In this document: positions 1 through 6,337 of the stretch, one piece after another
Numbering within the stretch: the stretch's first letter is position 1
How the letters are laid out: each line of letters starts with the position of its first letter
NCBI GenBank assembly: GCA_944325685.1
Contig: CALVBC010000017.1
Location: 1 to 64,000, forward strand
DNA: 64,000 nucleotides
Direction of reading: 5' to 3'
DNA from: an uncultured Erysipelotrichaceae bacterium
GTDB lineage: Bacteria; Bacillota_I; Bacilli_A; Erysipelotrichales; Erysipelotrichaceae
The notes under the pieces: model-generated
The model's database searches: none
Seen by the model: only the letters and a program-made list of their open reading frames with translations
What the model was told of the DNA's origin: nothing
Position numbers and translations under genes: made by a program

Positions 1-736
1 CAGTAGCTTCATCACCATTGATGTTCCATACTAAGCGGTAAGTCTTGCGATCTTTACCTGAACCAACTCTGTGGTATTCATCGTAAGCTTTTGAATCTTC
101 GATTAGATCAACTAATGTAGCTTCTTTGCCATCAGTTACATAGTATGATGTAGTGAATTTACCTGAACCACTTTCTTTAGCGTCTGACCAAGTTTCGTTT
201 TCGACTGTAACGATTGTTTGTTCACGATCATCAACGCCATCAGCTTTTGCACCAGCTAGAACCTTTGCTGAACTATATTCATCACCAACGCTGTAGCTAT
301 CGATCATTGGTACTAATTCAACAAGGATTTCATCACCATCTGAATAAGCGACTTGTAGTGCATTTTTAATACCAGTTGCATCGTCGAATGAATCAGCGCT
401 ATAGACTAGTTTTGAACTACCGTTGCTGTGAACTAAATAAATGTAAGTTGCAACCTTGCTATAATCAGCATATTTGCCAACATATTTTAGATCACCAGTA
501 TACTTTAATCCTTGTGATAAAATATGGTTGATCGCTTCACCAGCTGCTTTATTAACTTCTGCTTGCATATTAGCAGCGGTTGTTTTAGGATCATCATCAT
601 TGCCATAATATGTTTTTGTGAATGTTTCATCATCGACTGTTAATTCAAAATCATAATCATTCATCTCGAATGAAACTGAAACTTCAACATCGGCATTGTA
701 ACCTTCCGCACTCATCCTTACTGGGGATAGGATCAT
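1..736 (-). CDS. Surface-protein cassette 1 (3' end outside window)
   Basis: About 245 codons are visible; the C-terminus lies beyond the left edge. The product is a close paralogue of the protein at 2851-3765: it opens with the same MILSPVRMSAE, followed by the near-identical SVSFEMNDYDFELT and later GSGKFTTSYYVTDGKEATL. I see no signal peptide, and no Shine-Dalgarno sequence precedes the ATG at 736. A C7 run (coding strand) lies about 27 nt upstream. The paralogue ends in a calcium-loop/Cys-pair tail, so this one probably does too, but that part is not visible. The likely role is an extracellular or surface module. Missing secretion and translation signals leave open that this is a silent donor cassette rather than an expressed gene. 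I do not recognise the family. Confidence 0.7.
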   Translation of the reverse strand, partial: MILSPVRMSAEGYNADVEVSVSFEMNDYDFELTVDDETFTKTYYGNDDDPKTTAANMQAEVNKAAGEAINHILSQGLKYTGDLKYVGKYADYSKVATYIYLVHSNGSSKLVYSADSFDDATGIKNALQVAYSDGDEILVELVPMIDSYSVGDEYSSAKVLAGAKADGVDDREQTIVTVENETWSDAKESGSGKFTTSYYVTDGKEATLVDLIEDSKAYDEYHRVGSGKDRKTYRLVWNINGDEAT

Positions 737-740
737 TGTT
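704..740. repeat. 37-bp exact repeat, copy 1 (pairs with 3733-3769)
   Basis: The 37 bases are identical to 3733-3769 and span the cassette start codon plus four upstream bases. Identity is continuous here, while the flanking coding sequence is only similar and the sequence further upstream differs. Confidence 0.85.
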
Positions 741-758
741 AGCTTAGATAGTGCGTTA

Positions 759-769
759 TTATGGGGGGG
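759..769. repeat. TTAT + G7 tract upstream of cassette 1
   Basis: The 11-mer TTATGGGGGGG occurs here and at 3790-3800, in both cases 23-25 bp upstream of a cassette start codon (C7 on the coding strand). It is the only sequence shared by the two upstream regions apart from the 37-bp repeat. Confidence 0.6.
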
Positions 770-788
770 AAAATAGGGGCTGGCTAAT

Positions 789-818
789 TACACTATTTTT
801 ACACTATTATTACACTAT
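789..818. promoter_or_regulatory. Three TACACTAT repeats with 11-bp period
   Basis: TACACTAT starts at 789, 800 and 811, an exact 11-bp period. The array fills the gap between the macrodomain gene (ends 826) and cassette 1 (starts 736), so it would be the upstream region of cassette 1 on the minus strand. Same-face phasing suggests cooperative protein binding; the binder is unknown. Confidence 0.5.
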
Positions 819-825
819 CGTTAAT

Positions 826-1261
826 TCAATAAGGTGCGTATATCTCGATATCGATCGGCAGTTTACTGAACTTTTGATACATAATCGGTCCTACTATTTT
901 CCAATCAAGACCGCCATTTCCACAACCTAAAGCTGGAAAAGCAATACTCTTGATATCATATTTGACATAGTTATCAATAAACCAATCAAGACCGCTGATT
1001 ATATAAGATAGTTTTGAAGGATAACACCAATGATCTTTAGTAGGGAAATTCATGATCTTGATATCACCATTATCGAATATATATGGTTCACCTACTTTGA
1101 CCATATGTGCTTTGCACCTTTTTACATAGTCATCGTACATCTTTGGATATCTGATCTTTAAATTCCTTAGCGATCCCTTTACCCATGACACCGACACAAT
1201 TTACGGCGTTGACCAATACTTGACACTTACTTTTGAATATATCACCTTGTATAACTCTCAT
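826..1261 (-). pseudogene. Orphan macrodomain protein (DarG-like), frameshifted
   Basis: From the ATG at 1261 the product reads MRVIQGDIFKSKCQVLVNAV, then NCVGVMGKGIAKEFK, the ADP-ribose-binding start of a macrodomain. The frame then runs into a stop. The +1-shifted frame continues with IRYPKMYDDYVKRCKA and reaches SIAFPALGCGNGGLDW and the C-terminus IEIYAPY. The break falls in or beside TTTAAAG near 1162-1170 and is explained by one extra A. The restored protein is about 145 aa, the length of a single macrodomain, similar to the antitoxin domain of DarG, which removes ADP-ribose from DNA. No DarT toxin is adjacent. The shorter GTG-initiated frame at 1197 lacks the first ligand-binding loops and would not fold normally. 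A sequencing error is the main alternative. Confidence 0.75.
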
Positions 1262-1311
1262 ACTTTTACCCCATTATATCGACCATCTAGATCTTAAAAG
1301 TTATTGAAGGA

Positions 1312-1387
1312 TGCTTAGATAAACGATATTTTGCTTAGATAATTACCCAAAATGCTTAGATAAGCATTGGTTTTGCTTATATAAGCA
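1312..1387. promoter_or_regulatory. Four phased TGCTTA(G/T)ATAA operator-like sites
   Basis: Copies start at 1312, 1332, 1353 and 1374 (spacings 20, 21, 21). The third is TGCTTAGATAAGCA and the fourth TGCTTATATAAGCA, a perfect 14-bp palindrome; the first two keep only the left half. They lie between the macrodomain gene start and the stop of the AlbA_2 regulator, so they probably control the macrodomain gene. Confidence 0.6.
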
Positions 1388-1392
1388 TATGA

Positions 1393-2721
1393 TCACAATA
1401 ATATCTTCCAACTACCTGACCGATCACTGCCTTCTCTTTGTATATAACCCAGCAGTTTTAAGGTCGATAAAGCACGTGTGATCGTCCTTGTGGTAACATC
1501 AAGTTTTTTAGCTAATTCTTGACCTGTCATATCATTTTTACGCTTTAATTCCTCTAAGACATCTTTTTCGATATCACTTAGTTTCCTTGGATCTAAATGA
1601 CCACGATAGAAGTCAAACCTAAAGCCAGTCACTATTTCTTCATAAGTGTAACTTACATTATTCTCATCGCAGATCCCAAACGTTCTCTCAAAACCCGTTG
1701 AGATCTTTTCAATTGTTCCAGAAAGATATAATACATGTGATATCAATTCATTCATCGGGACTGGTTGAAGATTACCTGCTGCATATTCTTCTGGTGTATA
1801 AGGTTTAGGAAAGCGTCCTGGTGAATATATACTGACCCTATCTTTAAAGATACTTACATCAAAGTCAGTATTTGCTTCATACTCACCATGACTAAAAGCA
1901 TTTACAACGATCTCTCTTATCGCCTCTAATGGTATTTCTGGTTTTTCTATACGTTTTACACTACCATCAAAATCGATATTCCAATCGATATGTTCTTTGA
2001 TGTAATCTAATGATCTACGGATACAACTAAAAGTATTACCCTCAAACAACTCTGTATCAATGATCGTTATCCTTGTTTCTGATGCAAAAGTAGTAAGTCT
2101 GACCTTTACTGGACCATTCTTACTGAATAAAGCTTCACCAGCTTTATTAAGATATATATCATCATACATAAGACCAAGTCTCTTTAGTAAACTCTTGTAT
2201 TCTTTATTTTCGACCTTGATCCTTCCTATTTCAGTAGCATCAGTATAAAACCTATCTAGTTCATCATAGTCTATATCATCGATAGTTGATAGAGATCTAG
2301 CCTTTTCCCAATATGAATAATCATTTGTATTGCTCAGTAATAGCTCTCTAAGCATATCACTATCCATGACCCTATCTTCATCATGAAAACGTAAGTAATA
2401 GCGTCCATATGCTGAATACGGTGTCTTGCTACCGCTAAAGCTCACTTCGATATATTCTTTACCTTCAGCTGTTTGTAGTTTCTCCACATCGTATAAGAAT
2501 GATCTGTCAATATGATCGCTAATATCGTGAGAAAGTTTATTTAAAGTATCACTACCTATATCTTGACCTACTACTTCACCATCATTCCTGACACCAAAAT
2601 ACAATACACCTCTTTTGTGCTTATTTAACATGGCGCAAATTGAAATAATACCTTCTTTAGTTTCTGATGTACTTCTTTTGAATTCTACATATTCTGTTTC
2701 TTTCCCAATATTCATAGACAT
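1393..2721 (-). CDS. AlbA_2 (Schlafen-type) ATP-binding winged-helix regulator
   Basis: 442 aa. The N-terminus (about residues 5-130) has the AlbA_2 pattern: ETEYVEFKRS, a hydrophobic stretch to GVLYFGVRNDGEVVG, then DRVMDSDMLREL. The middle part (about 225-345) matches the HATPase_c_4 region typical of this family (IPLEAIREIVVNAFSHGEYE). The C-terminus (about 385-440) is a winged helix: MTGQELAKKLDVTTRTITRA, then LKLLGYIQR. Such proteins are DNA-binding regulators, often in defence or mobile neighbourhoods. Start: ATG at 2721 with GGAGGTGA just upstream. The start codon lies inside one of the CATAGACAT repeats in its own promoter region, which suggests autoregulation. Its partner genes are not obvious, but the frameshifted macrodomain gene lies directly downstream. 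Confidence 0.85.
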   Translation of the reverse strand: MSMNIGKETEYVEFKRSTSETKEGIISICAMLNKHKRGVLYFGVRNDGEVVGQDIGSDTLNKLSHDISDHIDRSFLYDVEKLQTAEGKEYIEVSFSGSKTPYSAYGRYYLRFHDEDRVMDSDMLRELLLSNTNDYSYWEKARSLSTIDDIDYDELDRFYTDATEIGRIKVENKEYKSLLKRLGLMYDDIYLNKAGEALFSKNGPVKVRLTTFASETRITIIDTELFEGNTFSCIRRSLDYIKEHIDWNIDFDGSVKRIEKPEIPLEAIREIVVNAFSHGEYEANTDFDVSIFKDRVSIYSPGRFPKPYTPEEYAAGNLQPVPMNELISHVLYLSGTIEKISTGFERTFGICDENNVSYTYEEIVTGFRFDFYRGHLDPRKLSDIEKDVLEELKRKNDMTGQELAKKLDVTTRTITRALSTLKLLGYIQREGSDRSGSWKILL

Positions 2722-2789
2722 TCACCTCCATTTTCATAGACATTTTAACAAATTATCATGGACATTACAATGAAATTGTGATGTCTATG
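2713..2789. promoter_or_regulatory. Phased CATAGACAT sites at the AlbA_2 gene start
   Basis: CATAGACAT at 2713 and 2735 and CATGGACAT at 2757 are spaced exactly 22 bp apart. An inverted copy, ATGTCTATG, lies at 2781-2789. The first copy contains the start codon of the AlbA_2 regulator, so binding there would block translation initiation sites and promoter DNA together. Confidence 0.6.
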
Positions 2790-2794
2790 ATCGT

Positions 2795-2820
2795 AAAAAG
2801 ACTCGACCATTAAGATCGAG
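2795..2820 (-). terminator. Intrinsic terminator of cassette 2
   Basis: On the minus strand, CTCGA and TCGAG form a short stem around a 9-nt loop and are followed by GTC and TTTTT. It lies about 30 nt downstream of the cassette 2 stop. Confidence 0.6.
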
Positions 2821-2850
2821 CCTTGATAATTGATTCTTGTTTACTAAAGC

Positions 2851-3765
2851 TTATCTAGCTGAAGTATCAGGAACTGTAACTACTGCATTACCTGAAGTAG
2901 TAACACAAGCGTTTTTCTTATCGTCCCATTTTAGACCAGTAACACCATAGTATTCATCACATGTAACGACACCATCACCGTCTTTGTCTAATGGGTTTTC
3001 TGGTGTTGATGTAACTTTGCCGAAACGATCTTCATCTTTATCAGGGCGAACATCCCATTCAGCTGTGACTTCATCGCCGTTGATATCATAGACTAATCTG
3101 TATGTCTTACGGTCTTTGCCTGATCCGACTCTGTGGTATTCATCATAAGCCTTTAATCCTTCGATCAAATCGACTAATGTAGCTTCTTTACCATCTGTTA
3201 CATAGTAGCTTGTAGTGAATTTACCTGAACCGCTCTCCTTGACATCTGACCAAGTTTCGACATCGATTGTAACAACTGTTTGTTTACGATCATCGACTTT
3301 ATCACCCTTTGTGCCTGCTGGTACATTCTTTGCGTTGTATGCATCACCAACACTGTAGGAGTCTACCATTGGCTCTAATACTACATAGATTTCATCACCA
3401 TTAGAGTATACGAGCTCCAGCAAATCAGCTTTGATAGTCTTATCGTCAAAACCTTTATAAGAAGCAACTAATTCAGAACTGCCATCCGCATGAATTACAT
3501 AGACGGTAGTCGCTACCTTAGTATAGTCAACACCTGCATTCTCAGCATATTTCAAATCGCCTTCATATGTCAATTGTTGACTAACAGCGTAAACAATAGC
3601 ATTACCCGCCGCTTCATTTACTGCATTTTGCTCTTTATTGATCCATTCTGCTGTAAATGTCTTATCATCTTGAGTTAATTCAAAATCGTAATCATTCATC
3701 TCGAAGCTTACAGAAATCTCTGCCTCTTTTGTTTCCGCACTCATCCTTACTGGGGATAGGATCAT
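2851..3765 (-). CDS. Surface-protein cassette 2 with EF-hand/Cys tail
   Basis: 304 aa, acidic, paralogous to cassette 1. The C-terminal tail has a perfect 12-residue EF-hand loop at about D260-E271 (DKDGDGVVTCDE), two cysteines about 18 residues apart (C269, C287, the second in NACV) and the terminal hexapeptide PDTSAR. The same layout ends the leucine-rich-repeat protein at 13477-15711, and a shorter version ends the adhesin at 8770-12468, so the protein is probably extracellular and calcium-binding. No signal peptide is present, a stop lies in frame upstream, and there is no Shine-Dalgarno sequence. These gaps suggest a silent cassette or a module separated from its secretion signal. The start at 3765 is the first ATG; an ATG at 3744 is also possible. 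Family not recognised. Confidence 0.7.
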   Translation of the reverse strand: MILSPVRMSAETKEAEISVSFEMNDYDFELTQDDKTFTAEWINKEQNAVNEAAGNAIVYAVSQQLTYEGDLKYAENAGVDYTKVATTVYVIHADGSSELVASYKGFDDKTIKADLLELVYSNGDEIYVVLEPMVDSYSVGDAYNAKNVPAGTKGDKVDDRKQTVVTIDVETWSDVKESGSGKFTTSYYVTDGKEATLVDLIEGLKAYDEYHRVGSGKDRKTYRLVYDINGDEVTAEWDVRPDKDEDRFGKVTSTPENPLDKDGDGVVTCDEYYGVTGLKWDDKKNACVTTSGNAVVTVPDTSAR

Positions 3766-3769
3766 TGTT
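3733..3769. repeat. 37-bp exact repeat, copy 2 (pairs with 704-740)
   Basis: Identical to 704-740. Identity stops four bases upstream of the start codon, apart from the TTATGGGGGGG run at 3790-3800. Confidence 0.85.
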
Positions 3770-3801
3770 GAATTGATGTGGTGCCAAGGTTATGGGGGGG
3801 T

Positions 3802-3821
3802 TATATATCATGGTATATATC
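3802..3821. promoter_or_regulatory. Probable VapB operator (TATATATC repeats)
   Basis: TATATATC occurs at 3802-3809 and 3814-3821, 12 bp apart, and the same stretch reads as an inverted repeat (ATATAT, six bases, ATATAT). It lies just upstream of the antitoxin ribosome-binding site, where VapB-VapC complexes usually repress their own operon. Confidence 0.45.
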
Positions 3822-3840
3822 GGATGGAGGTAGATGTAGT

Positions 3841-4074
3841 ATGTTGACAACTAAGGTATTTAATAACGGTAGAAGCCAAGCAATAAGACTTCCTAAAGAA
3901 GCTAGGTTCAATGAAGATGAAGAACTGATCATCAAAAAGATCGGTGATACTTTATTAGTTTATCCAAAGACTAAAGCCTTTGATATCTTCCTTAAAGGTG
4001 TCAATGGTTTTAGTGATGACTTTATGAAAGATGGTAGAAATGATCTTATACCAGACAAAAGAGATAGCCTATGA
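3841..4074 (+). CDS. vapB: VapB-type antitoxin (AbrB/SpoVT fold)
   Basis: 77 aa. The N-terminus LTTKVFNNGRSQAIRLPKEAR is the swapped-hairpin AbrB/MazE DNA-binding motif of VapB/MvaT-type antitoxins. The C-terminal part (KAFDIFLKGVNGF) is the expected toxin-binding tail. The ATG at 3841 is chosen because GGAGG lies 11 nt upstream and the family motif starts immediately; a longer frame from 3778 would add residues unlike any antitoxin. The stop overlaps the vapC start by 4 nt (ATGA), so the two are translationally coupled. Confidence 0.88.
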   Translation: MLTTKVFNNGRSQAIRLPKEARFNEDEELIIKKIGDTLLVYPKTKAFDIFLKGVNGFSDDFMKDGRNDLIPDKRDSL

Positions 4075-4469
4075 AATATATGCTCGATACTAATATCTGT
4101 ATATATACGATCAAAAATAAGCCGGATAATGTACTAAGGAACTTTAAAAGACACTATACAGAAGGATTATGTATATCATCTATCACACTAGCTGAACTTA
4201 CTTATGGCGTATATAAGAGTAAGAACCAGGACCAAAATATGATGAGCTTATATAACTTCTTAAGTATCATCGATGTCTTAAGCTTTGATCATAACGCCGC
4301 TTATGAATATGGCCTTATAAGAGCAGATCTTGAAACTAATGGCACACCGATCGGAGCTAATGACTACTTGATCGCGGCGCATGCCAAAGCTTTAGACCTT
4401 ACTTTAGTGACCAATAACACTAAGGAGTTTTCTGATATCAATGATCTTAAATTAGACCATTGGGTCTGA
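4071..4469 (+). CDS. vapC: VapC-type PIN-domain ribonuclease toxin
   Basis: 132 aa, full length for a VapC/FitB toxin. The acidic metal-binding residues of the PIN domain are in place: D6 in YMLDTNI, E in SITLAELTYG, D in GANDYLIAAHA and the late TNNTKEF motif. These toxins cleave tRNA or rRNA and are neutralised by the cognate VapB. It follows vapB with a 4-nt overlap. All key residues are present, so it is likely active when released. Confidence 0.9.
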   Translation: MKYMLDTNICIYTIKNKPDNVLRNFKRHYTEGLCISSITLAELTYGVYKSKNQDQNMMSLYNFLSIIDVLSFDHNAAYEYGLIRADLETNGTPIGANDYLIAAHAKALDLTLVTNNTKEFSDINDLKLDHWV

Positions 4470-4538
4470 TTTATATTTTAGTATCTATAGGATATGCTAT
4501 TACCAACGCGTACTCACTTAAATCAATCCAGACAAAAA

Positions 4539-4590
4539 CAGTCTCATCTTCATTGTTATCAGTCTCATTATTCTCTTTTTTCAGTCTCAT
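4539..4590. promoter_or_regulatory. Three phased CAGTCTCAT repeats
   Basis: CAGTCTCAT starts at 4539, 4560 and 4582 (spacings 21 and 22). No intact gene starts nearby; this may be the surviving control region of a lost gene. Confidence 0.45.
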
Positions 4591-4709
4591 TTTTACTGAT
4601 ACTGAAAGACCCGATCGCAAAATAATACCATCTTTGGATGTGTGTTTTAAGACTAGGATCCACTGTCATTACAAAAATTACACCTTTTCAAGAATTTCAT
4701 CTCTATTTT

Positions 4710-4742
4710 CGACATTTTTGGAGTTGTACTCCAAATTTGTCG
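4710..4742. repeat. 33-bp near-perfect palindrome
   Basis: The left arm CGACATTTTTGGAGT and right arm ACTCCAAATTTGTCG flank TGT. The arms pair over about 13 of 15 positions. No T-run follows on either side, so it is not a simple terminator. It is the most structured element between vapC and the glycosyltransferase genes. Confidence 0.5.
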
Positions 4743-4937
4743 GGAATTATGAACTTGTTTTAAACATTTGCCTATATTTAGTTATAGCTTCAAATCAAAA
4801 GTCGATCTCATATTCCAAGAATCTACGAGATTCGTTTTGAACTTCATTTTCTAGCGTTAAATTACCAGAGTATCTCTAAATACCTCAATATCCTTATCTT
4901 GCTGACATTGGGGTGCTAATGTTTGATGGAGGACGTT

Positions 4938-4979
4938 TTTCGTACTGCTATTTTTAGCTTTCGTACTGGTTTCGTACGG
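4938..4979. promoter_or_regulatory. Three phased TTTCGTAC(T/G)G repeats
   Basis: TTTCGTACTG at 4938 and 4959 and TTTCGTACGG at 4970 are spaced 21 and 11 bp, again whole helical turns. They lie directly upstream of the degraded plus-strand reading frame at 4995-5192. Confidence 0.45.
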
Positions 4980-4994
4980 TTTAATCAAAAAGAC

Positions 4995-5192
4995 GTGACC
5001 ATTAAGGTCGTGAGAGAACTGCTTGAACGAAAAAATGTCATCATGACCTCTCTTGCACGTAGCGCCTTTATCTGAGCAGTTGTATCAGTATTAGGCGAGC
5101 AGTTTAGCAAAAATAACCGAGCAGTAAAAAAAGAGGCATCAGTTTTAAAAGGTGGACTAATCCTCTTTTTGCGAAGGTTATTTGATAAATGA
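4995..5192 (+). pseudogene. Degraded small plus-strand gene with in-frame TGA
   Basis: The frame from GTG 4995 reads TIKVVRELLERKNVIMTSLA, hits TGA at 5073-5075, and continues as AVVSVLGEQFSKNNRAV to LRRLFDK and a stop at 5190-5192. A hairpin terminator follows at once. Composition and terminator placement suggest a former gene. The same frame is open back to an ATG at 4926. I do not recognise the family. The remainder of 4470-5212 shows only repeats, the palindrome and AT-rich sequence; the long frame at 4460-4840 does not look like protein. Confidence 0.3.
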
Positions 5193-5213
5193 GCACTCAC
5201 AAAGTGCTCGTTT
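5191..5213 (+). terminator. Intrinsic terminator
   Basis: GAGCACT and AGTGCTC form a 7-bp stem followed by GTTTTATTT on the plus strand. It overlaps the end of the degraded gene and abuts the stop of the convergent glycosyltransferase gene. Confidence 0.65.
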
Positions 5214-6337
5214 TATTTCAATATCTCCTCGATCTTTTCTAATATCACATCATTTTCATAGTGATAATCTTGCAGTTTTTGTTTATAAGATATTAGTAAT
5301 TCTTTTTTATCTTTAAGCTCTAATAATTTATCTAATAGTGCTTTTTCTTCATTTTCGACGATAAAGCCATAGTAGTCTTTAGTAAGCTGCTCATCGATAC
5401 CAGCTACCCTAGTACTTAAGACCGGTGTTTGACATAATAGACTTTCAATGACCACTGTTGGATAACCTTCATATCTTGATGATAAGACAAATAGATCTGC
5501 TTTATTGATATAGTTATATGGCTCATTTACCATACCTAAAAACCTTACATTTAACTTGTACTTATCGTTTATTTCTTCTAATTCTTGTCTTTTTTCACCA
5601 TCGCCGATGATCGTTAATGTATAGTAATCTTTAACTTCCTTATATACCTCTAATAAACGATCATAGCCTTTTTGATAGTGTAATCTACCTACAGTTATGA
5701 TATTGATCTTATCCTTATCGTATATCGTTATATCTTCATCCTTTATCCTTGACCTTATATGATCTTCATCGATAAGGTTATGGATAGTTATGACATTATT
5801 TATATCAAATACTTCCTTAAATGAATCTCTAACGATATCTGATACAGCGATATTAAGATCGATATTATCTAAAGCCTTCTTAAAGGTAGCCATATAGTTA
5901 TGGGCATAGTTATATACCTTGTAGTCAGAATGGATGAAGTTTAATTTCTTATTATTACCTACTGATACAAAGACACTACAAAAACCCTCTTTGTAAGCTA
6001 TCTCAACATCATAGTCTTCCTTTAGTATCTTTTCTCTTTCTTTTTTTATCCTACTGAATATAAGACCAGTCTTCATATAGAGGATGATCCTGAGCTTATT
6101 GAAGATGTCCTTTAGTGTACATTGCCTTATCGGTATATCGATCGTATCAAAGAAACTAGTGGTCGCTAATATATTGATATCATTAGGTACATCCTTTAAT
6201 ACTTCACCTACTTTATGCAGTACTAAAAGATCGATCTGATATTTGTCTTTATCTAGCCTTTTTAATAGTTCGATGAGGACCTTAGATACACCACCCATCC
6301 TCATCTCATCGATAACGAATAATACCTTCTTCATCAT
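5213..6337 (-). CDS. GT4-family glycosyltransferase
   Basis: About 374 aa, GT-B fold. The N-terminal domain starts MKKVLFVIDEMRMGGVSKVL, the glycine-rich acceptor loop. The C-terminal domain has IITVGRLHYQKGYDRLLEVY, the nucleotide-sugar-binding start, and SSRYEGYPTVVIESLLCQTP with the E-x7-E motif. It probably transfers a sugar during polysaccharide, teichoic-acid or glycolipid synthesis at the cytoplasmic face. The start at 6337 (MMKK) gives an ATGA overlap with the upstream GT2 gene; the in-frame extension to 6361 lies inside that gene and is unlikely. It is the last gene of a three-gene operon with rmlB and the GT2 gene. Acceptor and donor cannot be told from sequence. Confidence 0.9.
   Translation of the reverse strand: MMKKVLFVIDEMRMGGVSKVLIELLKRLDKDKYQIDLLVLHKVGEVLKDVPNDINILATTSFFDTIDIPIRQCTLKDIFNKLRIILYMKTGLIFSRIKKEREKILKEDYDVEIAYKEGFCSVFVSVGNNKKLNFIHSDYKVYNYAHNYMATFKKALDNIDLNIAVSDIVRDSFKEVFDINNVITIHNLIDEDHIRSRIKDEDITIYDKDKINIITVGRLHYQKGYDRLLEVYKEVKDYYTLTIIGDGEKRQELEEINDKYKLNVRFLGMVNEPYNYINKADLFVLSSRYEGYPTVVIESLLCQTPVLSTRVAGIDEQLTKDYYGFIVENEEKALLDKLLELKDKKELLISYKQKLQDYHYENDVILEKIEEILK

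Noticed and set aside
2713-2789. Plasmid-type iterons (22-bp units)
   Set aside because: Only 9 to 10 bases of each 22-bp unit are conserved, no replication gene is near, and the sites overlap a start codon.
4460-4840. 126-aa plus-strand frame after vapC
   Set aside because: Composition is Ser/Leu/Ile rich and random-looking, it overlaps the vapC end and spans the phased repeats and palindrome.
4985-5200. 71-aa minus-strand frame
   Set aside because: It mirrors the degraded plus-strand frame, which has a terminator in the right place.
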